Source of the DNA: BRH-c25 sp964574195
Lineage (GTDB): Bacteria > Bacillota > Clostridia > Lutisporales > Lutisporaceae
Direction of reading: 5' to 3'
DNA length: 12,690 bases
Assembly (NCBI GenBank): GCA_964574195.1
Contig: CAZNMO010000141.1
Span: forward strand, 1 to 12,690
Of the stretch, positions 1 to 5,422 are shown piece by piece (the stretch's first letter is position 1; each line of letters begins with the position of its first letter). Both the position numbers and the translations under genes were made by a program. Below the pieces are notes generated by a model. That model searched no databases. It saw only the letters and a list, made by a program, of their open reading frames with translations, and was not told where the DNA came from.

Positions 1-230
1 TCATCGTCCTTGTATGCTTCCAGCGCTGTTTTTATCGATATACGATCCAACGCGTTCTGGAGTCCTTTTTTATCGGCTTCCTTGAATATCTCAACCGGAG
101 ATACGGAGTATTGAGAGGCATCCCGCATCAATGCTTCATATCCGACTATGTGACTGTCTTTCACATGATATATCGGCTGATACCAATGAGTAATTGAGAA
201 TTCAAGCTCGGTTTCTTTGTGCTGATTCAT
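1..230 (-). CDS. EAL-domain c-di-GMP phosphodiesterase, N-terminal part (cut by window edge)
   Basis: The reading frame opens at an ATG (230-228) behind a GGAGGAG ribosome binding site and runs off the left edge after about 76 codons. The visible protein starts MNQHKETELEFSITHWYQPI and contains the classical EAL opening: a QPI(Y/V) strand, then GYEALMRD at about residues 35-42, the motif that names the family and carries its metal-binding Glu. EAL domains hydrolyse cyclic di-GMP to pGpG. The EAL motif begins almost at the N-terminus, so no sensory domain precedes it; whatever follows lies outside the window. The remaining catalytic residues cannot be seen, so a degenerate, c-di-GMP-binding EAL protein is still possible. 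The gene sits directly behind a c-di-GMP riboswitch and terminator, so its expression should respond to its own substrate. Confidence 0.88.
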   Translation of the reverse strand, partial: MNQHKETELEFSITHWYQPIYHVKDSHIVGYEALMRDASQYSVSPVEIFKEADKKGLQNALDRISIKTALEAYKDD

Positions 231-246
231 AAGAAAATGTTCTCCT

Positions 247-282
247 CCAAAAAATAAAATAGACAACTTGTGAGTTGCCTAT
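247..282 (-). terminator. Intrinsic terminator of the c-di-GMP riboswitch expression platform
   Basis: On the minus strand, a 10-bp stem (ATAGGCAACT / AGTTGTCTAT, one G-U pair, loop CACA) is followed at once by TTTTATTTTTT. It lies between the aptamer and the EAL gene, and the U tract ends just before the GGAGGAG ribosome binding site. A competing pairing is visible: GGGTTGCC A ATTGATT at the 3' side of the aptamer (340-325) can pair with AATTGAT A GGCAACTC (287-272) over about 15 pairs with one mismatch. This would consume both the 5' arm of the terminator and the closing helix of the aptamer. The arrangement predicts termination when ligand holds the aptamer closed. Confidence 0.85.
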
Positions 283-326
283 CAATTATTCATCAATTTG
301 ATCCAAGCCTATGGAACACTATCAAA

Positions 327-416
327 TCAATTGGCAACCCAACCGTCATAGCATTACTGCCTTAGACTTGTGGCTTTGCGTCCCCGGCTTTCACCGGGTT
401 TGCCCCTACAATTTTT
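327..416 (-). promoter_or_regulatory. Cyclic di-GMP class I (GEMM-I) riboswitch aptamer
   Basis: Read on the minus strand, the segment shows the GEMM-I core in order: GGGGCAAACC, a P2 hairpin (CCCGG / CCGGG) with a GAAA tetraloop sequence, GGGACGCAAAGCC, a P3 segment GTCTAAGGCAGTAATGCTATGACGG, and the closing GGTTGGGTTGCC. A P1 helix AATTG / CAATT closes it. The GAAA loop and the GACGCAAAGCC block are the most diagnostic parts. By eye, the G run before CAAACC keeps G at the position that is A in cAMP-GMP-selective variants, so c-di-GMP is the expected ligand; that alignment should be checked. It is about 100 nt upstream of an EAL gene. Confidence 0.93.
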
Positions 417-437
417 ACTTCATCCAGACTCTAGTAT

Positions 438-465
438 ATTTTAACATATAAAAACAAAATAGCAA
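438..465 (-). promoter_or_regulatory. Promoter for the riboswitch-EAL transcript
   Basis: On the minus strand TTGCTA (465-460) is separated by 16 bp from TAAAAT (443-438), which carries an extended -10 (TGtTAAAAT). Transcription would begin near 431, leaving about 15 nt before the aptamer. The upstream DNA is very AT-rich. The hexamer ACATRT occurs four times on the plus strand (444, 465, 475, 484), roughly in helical phase. No clear terminator for the upstream regulator gene was found between 420 and 513, so some read-through into this leader is possible. Confidence 0.6.
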
Positions 466-513
466 CATATTTTTACATGTTTTACATATATTTGCCAATT
501 TCGACATTTTTCA

Positions 514-3500
514 TCACTTATTCTTGGCAAGCACCTGGAGTATCCCTCTTTCATAGCAATTCCGGACTCCGCTCAAATGCTGGAGACCTTGTACGCAGTA
601 TTCGCTGACGCTTAAGGAAAGATTATTCCCAAAAATGCTCTTTAGCCGGTGGTTTCTCTCTGTCTGAAGCTTTATTTCAGCCTTTACCCGGCTTACCAAA
701 CCCAGCTCATAAGGACTCTTAAGCTTGTTTGAATAAACCTCGCTTTTCTTAAGGCATTCCAATGCTTCCTCATACCTGCCTTCTCTAATGAGCAGCACCG
801 CCATATAGCCTTCAGCAGAGGATCTTCCCATCAGGGTATCCATCTGGTTGTAGTCCTTTATGGCATTGGTAAAATAATTCTTGGCCCTCTGATAATCTCC
901 CATGTCAAAAGCGGCTTTTCCTGCATTTGTATTGAAAACTGCAATCCCTCTGAATATCTTCTTCTCATTGCATATATTGATCGCTCTGTCATAGTATCTC
1001 AGTGCATCGGCAAACTTCATATTATAGCGGCGGATCTCACCCACATAATTATATGCAGCCGCAATGTTCAAGGAATATCTGTCCTCCTGCCTGTTCAGCG
1101 CCTCGAATACCCCGATGGAATGCTTCAGTGTCTCCTCGGCTTCGTCGTAGTCCTCAGCCATAAGGCGCTGAAGTCCTTTGAGCCGGAGCAATATTCCCAT
1201 CTCATTCATCTGCTTGTAGCGGTCCGCAAGCTCAATGCCCTTTGCCAGATATTCCTGCATCAGCTCTGTATTATATACCTGTATACCATAATATATCATC
1301 TGCCTGCAGCCCTTAAGGGTATACATATATTCTCCGCTTTCATCCGAAAGCTCCAGCAGGTGCCTGATGGCATTGACCCCCTGCTCGTATTCGCCCTCCT
1401 GGATGCAGTATCTCCCCTTGATATAGTACAATGCCAGCTCCATCAGGTGCAGCTCACCCGATTCCCTCTCCTGCCGCTTTATTTCCCTTAGCTGCTCCTC
1501 CAGCTCTTCCAGGTATTTTGTAGATTCTACCTGATCCATAGCAGCACTGCCCGTTTCTACATCCTCGTACAGTACGGGGAACAGCTCATGTCCGAAATCC
1601 GAGTACTTGTCCAGGCTTTTTATCCTATAATTCAGGGCTGAAAGCTTGTTTCCGCCATTGGAAAAATGATATATCAGGCTGGGATAAAGAAATCTGTCCT
1701 GAAAGCCTCCGGTAAGCTTCTTTTCCAATGCCTGTCCTATCCTGTTATGGAGTATCCGCCTCCTTGATATGGACTGAAGCCCGTATATGAATTCCCGCAG
1801 CTTGTTGTGTGTGAATTCAAAGCTTATAGCCTCTCGGTTCTCGATCTCGATCAGAATATACTTTCCTTGAAGCTCCTCCAGCGCATCCAGCAGCTCCAGC
1901 TCATTTCTCCCGCTTATTGTCACAAGCATGTCCAGCTCCACCCTGTCGAAAAACATTGATGCAATATTGAGAAGCTTCATACCCTCTTCAGATATATCAA
2001 TGATCCTGCTTTTCAGTATATCCTGTGCCTTACCTGATATCTCGCCTATGCTGCCCTTCTCCTTAACTGTATTCAGCAGCTCTATCAGGAAGAATGCATT
2101 TCCTTCGGTCTCCTCATATATCCTTTTCCTCGTGGAGCCAGTCAACTGCTGCTCCGGTAGAAGACCGTCGATAAACTCCTCGACCTCATCCCTGGTAAAC
2201 CTCGACAGCACAAGCTTCTCCATCAGTCCTTCCTTCACCATGGAGGATACGAACTGCTCCACTCTTTTTTCATAGCTGTTGCGACAGGTGGCAACCAACA
2301 GTATCCCACGGCCCCCAAGGCCTCTTAATATAAAGCTGGTCAGCCTTATACTTGTAGCATCCATCCAGTGTATGTCTTCAAAAGCCAGGATCAGCTTCCT
2401 TTTGCGGCATACCCTTTTGAGCACCTCCAATACCGCCTCTTCAAGTACCTTGTATTTCACATCATCTGAACGCTCTACCAAGGTATAGGCCGCTGCTTCA
2501 ATATCCGGGTCAAAGGCCGGGAAAAGCCGTACAATTATGTTCTTCCAGAGCCTTGGTATTTCAATGCCGTCATTTTTTATTATTTCTGCCAGGGTAGAAA
2601 ACACCTGGTTCCACGGCTTTAAGGGGTAATCCTCCTCCGCCTGGTAGCAGCTTGACTTTATCGTGTACAGGCCTCCTTCATCAACACCTTCAAAAAAGCG
2701 CTCCTTCAGCCTGGTCTTGCCTATTCCTGCCTCTCCGGAAATCAGTATGGACTTGCAGTTGTTTTGAGCTATGAAGCCCTCATACTGCTCACGCATGATG
2801 TCCAGCTCACGAGACCTGCCGTAGAAAAATACCCTGCTGCTTTCCCTTTTCCTATCCTCCTGGCTGCGGCTTTCGATCTTATCCTTATAAAGCTTCTGGG
2901 TCTTGTTGTCCGGTGCCACCCCCAGCTCCTGCCTAAGCAGCTGCTTCAGTCTGCGGTACAGCTCCTCGGCCTTGTGATAAGCACGAAGCTTTGCATAGCT
3001 GTCTATAAGCATTCTGTAAGGCCGTTCATCCATAGGGTCTTCATTTATAAGCAGCTTTGCATAATGCTCAAGCCTTCCGCTGTCACCATCGGCGCTGCAT
3101 TTTTCCAAGCGTGCATATAGCTTGGACACATAAAGGTCTCTATATTTATCCCTGCTTCGGAATACCCATTCCTCGTACTTTTCTCCGTCCTTTACCAGAA
3201 ATCCCTTCAGGAACTCACCTTTGTATGCCTCTACAAAATCTCCTTCATCATTGAGGAATTTTCTCAAGTCTGTCTCCATGTGGATCTCCGTGTTAAGCAT
3301 CACCATGGACTTGTGGGGTGATATGACGATCTCCTCATTGAAGGCTTTTCGTATCATATATATTGAATGCCTCAGGTTCTTCCTGGCAGTTTCCTCATCG
3401 GTTTCTCCCCACAACAGGTCCACCAGCTCATCCCTGGACGCCTGCCCGTTTACGATAAGATAGTAGAATAAGGCTTCAGCCTTTTTAAAAGGAAATACTA

Positions 3501-3561
3501 TCCGCTCATTATCCTTAAATACCTCCGGGGCCTGAAGCAGCATGACTCTTACCAGACTCAT
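514..3561 (-). CDS. SARP/BTAD-family transcriptional regulator with AAA ATPase and TPR domains
   Basis: A 1015-residue protein starting at ATG 3561 behind AAAGGAGGGTG. Residues about 1-95 look like an OmpR/SARP-type winged helix (SRDELVDLLWGETDEETARK, then NLRHSIYMIRKAF). Residues about 95-235 match a bacterial transcriptional activation domain, a helical TPR-like domain including LLINEDPMDERPYRMLIDSY and ending QELGVAPD. The segment FYGRSREL (246-253) opens an AAA_16-type ATPase with Walker A GEAGIGKT (276-283), Walker B ILAFEDIHWMD (391-401) and a sensor-1-like ILLVATCR. The C-terminal 350 residues are helical repeats of TPR type (for example YNYVGEIRRYNMKFADALRYYDRA). No C-terminal LuxR helix-turn-helix is present. 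Related proteins (AfsR, large clostridial SARP-like ATPases) are signal-integrating activators; the ligand and target genes here are unknown. It is divergent from proX and lies upstream of the c-di-GMP phosphodiesterase leader. Confidence 0.88.
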   Translation of the reverse strand: MSLVRVMLLQAPEVFKDNERIVFPFKKAEALFYYLIVNGQASRDELVDLLWGETDEETARKNLRHSIYMIRKAFNEEIVISPHKSMVMLNTEIHMETDLRKFLNDEGDFVEAYKGEFLKGFLVKDGEKYEEWVFRSRDKYRDLYVSKLYARLEKCSADGDSGRLEHYAKLLINEDPMDERPYRMLIDSYAKLRAYHKAEELYRRLKQLLRQELGVAPDNKTQKLYKDKIESRSQEDRKRESSRVFFYGRSRELDIMREQYEGFIAQNNCKSILISGEAGIGKTRLKERFFEGVDEGGLYTIKSSCYQAEEDYPLKPWNQVFSTLAEIIKNDGIEIPRLWKNIIVRLFPAFDPDIEAAAYTLVERSDDVKYKVLEEAVLEVLKRVCRKRKLILAFEDIHWMDATSIRLTSFILRGLGGRGILLVATCRNSYEKRVEQFVSSMVKEGLMEKLVLSRFTRDEVEEFIDGLLPEQQLTGSTRKRIYEETEGNAFFLIELLNTVKEKGSIGEISGKAQDILKSRIIDISEEGMKLLNIASMFFDRVELDMLVTISGRNELELLDALEELQGKYILIEIENREAISFEFTHNKLREFIYGLQSISRRRILHNRIGQALEKKLTGGFQDRFLYPSLIYHFSNGGNKLSALNYRIKSLDKYSDFGHELFPVLYEDVETGSAAMDQVESTKYLEELEEQLREIKRQERESGELHLMELALYYIKGRYCIQEGEYEQGVNAIRHLLELSDESGEYMYTLKGCRQMIYYGIQVYNTELMQEYLAKGIELADRYKQMNEMGILLRLKGLQRLMAEDYDEAEETLKHSIGVFEALNRQEDRYSLNIAAAYNYVGEIRRYNMKFADALRYYDRAINICNEKKIFRGIAVFNTNAGKAAFDMGDYQRAKNYFTNAIKDYNQMDTLMGRSSAEGYMAVLLIREGRYEEALECLKKSEVYSNKLKSPYELGLVSRVKAEIKLQTERNHRLKSIFGNNLSLSVSEYCVQGLQHLSGVRNCYERGILQVLAKNK

Positions 3562-3602
3562 CAGCTCACCCTCCTTTCATTGCCGCATCATAAACTATGT
3601 TT

Positions 3603-3619
3603 ATTTTAGCATATATGCT
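3603..3619 (-). promoter_or_regulatory. Candidate extended -10 promoter and 12-bp palindrome of the SARP-type regulator
   Basis: On the minus strand TGCTAAAAT (3611-3603) is an extended -10 element about 40 bp upstream of the regulator start codon. No good -35 hexamer is seen at 16-18 bp (TTCCTT at 3631-3626 is the nearest). A perfect 12-bp palindrome AGCATATATGCT (3608-3619) overlaps the upstream edge of the -10, a position where a dimeric repressor could block RNA polymerase. Autoregulation is an inference from position only. Confidence 0.35.
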
Positions 3620-3650
3620 GGTATAAAGGAAATTCATACTTCTACAGCTA

Positions 3651-3688
3651 TTGCATAATTTTCCGGTTATGATAGGATAATTATGCAA
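3651..3688 (+). promoter_or_regulatory. Candidate proX promoter framed by a perfect 10-bp inverted repeat
   Basis: TTGCATAATT (3651-3660) and its exact reverse complement AATTATGCAA (3679-3688) flank an 18-bp spacer, so the half-site centres are 28 bp apart. A possible -35 TTGCAT is the left arm itself, and TAGGAT (3673-3678, 16-bp spacing) is a possible -10; GATAAT at 19 bp is an alternative. The right arm would then cover the transcription start and abut the AAGGAGGG ribosome binding site. The layout fits an operator; as RNA the arms could form a hairpin only if transcription started further upstream. Confidence 0.4.
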
Positions 3689-3701
3689 GGAGGGATCACC
3701 A

Positions 3702-4193
3702 GTGACAGAGAAAGAAAAAAGGGTCTATGATATACTTGAACAATTGGAAATACCGTATATAAGATACGAACATGAGCCGGTCTTCACGATACCTGAGGTT
3801 GAAGAGCTTATGCTCCTGACCGAGGGGGATCACTGCAAAAACCTCTTTGTCAGGGACCACCATGGCAAGAGACATTATCTGATACTGGTATCGGCAGAGA
3901 AAAGAGCCGACCTGAAGGATATAGCCTCACAGATCGGAAGCACCCGCCTGAGCTTCGCCTCAGAAGAAAGGCTGATGAAATATCTTGACCTTATACCAGG
4001 CGCAGTCACTCCCCTTGGGCTGATCAATGATAAGGAAAAGCAGGTCACTGTGCTTATAGATAAGGATCTGAAGTCAGAAGGCCGCATATGCTTTCATCCC
4101 AATGTGAATAATGCCACAGTTTCGGTCTTGTACAGGGATTTTGAGAGGTTTCTCACTTGGGCTGGAAACCAAGTGATTTATGTGAGGATATAA
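3702..4193 (+). CDS. proX: ProX-type prolyl-tRNA deacylase (YbaK/EbsC family)
   Basis: A 163-residue protein. The start is a GTG at 3702, fixed by the ribosome binding site AAGGAGGG nine bases upstream. It belongs to the YbaK/ProX family of free-standing tRNA-editing proteins, which hydrolyse Ala-tRNA(Pro) made by mistake by prolyl-tRNA synthetase and act in the cytoplasm. Supporting motifs are HEPVFTIPEVEEL (about 24-36), the KNLFVRD...KRHYLIL block (about 46-62) that holds the conserved lysine region, RLSFASEERL (about 83-92), and GAVTPLGLINDKE (about 99-111), equivalent to the G.VSPFGL.ND signature. Length is typical for ProX (about 160-165). It is the only plus-strand gene here and stands alone, divergent from the SARP-type regulator. 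The last two bases of its stop codon already belong to a dispersed repeat, so the extreme C-terminus may have been altered by repeat insertion. The Cys-tRNA(Pro) deacylase subfamily (YbaK) is the alternative, but the sequence resembles ProX more. Confidence 0.87.
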   Translation: MTEKEKRVYDILEQLEIPYIRYEHEPVFTIPEVEELMLLTEGDHCKNLFVRDHHGKRHYLILVSAEKRADLKDIASQIGSTRLSFASEERLMKYLDLIPGAVTPLGLINDKEKQVTVLIDKDLKSEGRICFHPNVNNATVSVLYRDFERFLTWAGNQVIYVRI

Positions 4194-4285
4194 GATCCTT
4201 CGCTTTGCTCAGGATGACAGGACGAGGGAGCGATGACGTACCATAAGCTACCCACGTTGTCATCCTGAACGCAGTGAAGGAGCTT
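4192..4285. repeat. Dispersed-type inverted repeat with 28-bp arms
   Basis: The left arm (4192-4219, AAGATCCTTCGCTTTGCTC then AGGATGACA) and the right arm (4258-4285) are reverse complements at 23 of 28 positions by eye. They enclose a 38-bp centre containing another GATGAC. The motif 'gtcatcctgagcgaagcgaaggatc' is familiar as a very widespread noncoding dispersed repeat in bacterial genomes. The left arm starts inside the proX stop codon. It could be a small non-autonomous mobile element or a remnant of one; no target duplication was recognised. Confidence 0.65.
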
Positions 4286-4310
4286 GACCCGTAAAAGCAG
4301 CACAAAGACA

Positions 4311-4345
4311 AAAAGGGAGAAACATATTAAATGTTCCTCCCTTTT
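4311..4345. terminator. Bidirectional terminator between convergent proX and ftcD
   Basis: A hairpin with stem AAAAGGGAG / CTCCCTTTT, one mismatch, then AACAT / ATGTT around a 5-nt loop. On the minus strand it is followed by TTTTTGTCTTTG and lies 11 bp past the ftcD stop codon, so it should end the fhs-hutU-ftcD transcript. On the plus strand the tail is CTTTTACC, weaker but usable for proX. Confidence 0.8.
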
Positions 4346-4356
4346 ACCATTTACTG

Positions 4357-5262
4357 CTATTCCATCAACCTATTTTCAAGTATCTGCTCCATTGAGAAGT
4401 CCTCTATGCCCAGATAGTATACTGCAGTATCAATAAGCGCTTCCATCGGCAGAAGTCCGATTACTTCACTGCCTACTATGGATACTCCATATCTTGCAGC
4501 TTCTATCCTGATCAGTTCAAAGGACCTGTACAGCGCTGTCTTGGTGTAGTCAGTCATATTCATAGATATCTGCACTATTCCCCTGTCCTTGAGCTCAATG
4601 CCTATAGCCTTGCAATACCTAAGGCCTCCGTTCAGGAACCTTACATTCTTGGCTATCTTATTGGCTATATCCATGCTGTTTGTATTGAGGTTCACATTGA
4701 AGGCTACGAGAGGCATCCTTGCTCCTACCACAGTTGCTCCTGCTGTAGGATGTATCGCAGCCGGACCATAGTCAGGCTTCCACTCAGGAAGCTTTATCTT
4801 CTCAGCCATGCCTTCAAATTCACCCTTGCGGATATTTGCCAGGTTCTCTCTCTGTGGGTCTGTTGCTGCCTTCTCATACATGAAGATCGGCAGACCGTAT
4901 CTTTCAGAGGCTTCCTTGGCAACTTCCCTTGCCAGCTCGATGGCTTCAGTCATTGTGACATTCTTTATCGGAATAAATGGCACAACATCTATTGCACCCA
5001 TTCTCGGATGCTGTCCCTGGTGCCTTGTCATGTCTATAAGCTCAATAGCGTTTCCCATGGCCTCAAGCAATGCATTCTTTACACTCTGCGGCTCCCCTAC
5101 TACTGTTACGACCAATCTGTTATGATCCTCATCCCTTTTGTAGTCAAGAAGCTTTACTCCATCCTTGCCCCTGAAAGGATTCACTATCTTCTCTATTTTG
5201 TCCAAGTCCCTACCTTCGCTGAAGTTTGGTACACATTCAATTAACTTACTCATTCCAACCAT
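4357..5262 (-). CDS. ftcD: Glutamate formimidoyltransferase
   Basis: A 301-residue protein that transfers the formimino group of N-formimino-L-glutamate, the product of histidine breakdown, to tetrahydrofolate (EC 2.1.2.5). The N-terminus IECVPNFSEGRD is the family hallmark, and HQGQHPRMGAIDVVPF (81-96) holds the catalytic histidine region; His85 counted from this start equals His82 if counted from the Met at position 4, matching the known catalytic His82 of the mammalian enzyme. Other conserved blocks are AAIHPTAGATVVGAR and FNVNLNT. Length fits the stand-alone transferase; the cyclodeaminase domain fused in animals is absent and no separate gene for it is in the window. The start at 5262 is preferred because AAGGGG lies about 9 bases upstream, whereas it is too far from the Met at position 4. 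It is the last gene of the fhs-hutU-ftcD operon. Confidence 0.94.
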   Translation of the reverse strand: MVGMSKLIECVPNFSEGRDLDKIEKIVNPFRGKDGVKLLDYKRDEDHNRLVVTVVGEPQSVKNALLEAMGNAIELIDMTRHQGQHPRMGAIDVVPFIPIKNVTMTEAIELAREVAKEASERYGLPIFMYEKAATDPQRENLANIRKGEFEGMAEKIKLPEWKPDYGPAAIHPTAGATVVGARMPLVAFNVNLNTNSMDIANKIAKNVRFLNGGLRYCKAIGIELKDRGIVQISMNMTDYTKTALYRSFELIRIEAARYGVSIVGSEVIGLLPMEALIDTAVYYLGIEDFSMEQILENRLME

Positions 5263-5297
5263 TTGTTTACACCCCTTATAACAAGATTTTTAATAAG

Positions 5298-5422
5298 GGT
5301 TTTTGCACACTTGCAAAAACCTACCCGATCGTTTCAACGAGGCGGGGTACATGCCCACCGCCTGTTGAACAATGTAAGCGATATCTACACCATTATGAGA
5401 TGGCGAGACATCTTTTGCCTCG
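5298..5422 (-). other. Three-hairpin structured intergenic element between hutU and ftcD
   Basis: In minus-strand order: hairpin 1 (5422-5404) CGAGGC / GTCTCG with loop AAAAGAT, starting at the base after the hutU stop codon; hairpin 2 (5369-5333) TTCAACAGGCGG paired with CCGCCTCGTTGAA, 12 pairs with one bulged G, and a GC-rich apical part; hairpin 3 (5321-5298) GGTTTTTGCA / TGCAAAAACC, a perfect 10-bp stem with loop AGTG, followed by CTTATTAAAAATC. The single G-U pair of hairpin 1 works only in the minus-strand RNA, so the element is best read as part of the hut operon transcript. No known riboswitch class was recognised. Hairpin 3 could act as a weak terminator or an mRNA-stability element for ftcD. 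A dispersed intergenic repeat is equally possible. Confidence 0.6.

Noticed and set aside
3875..4087. Minus-strand frame of 70 codons opposite proX
   Set aside because: Antisense to a conserved gene, no ribosome binding site and no recognisable product.
4750..5244. Plus-strand open frame of 164 codons inside ftcD
   Set aside because: It lies fully antisense to a well-conserved enzyme, has no ribosome binding site, and its translation has no recognisable domain.
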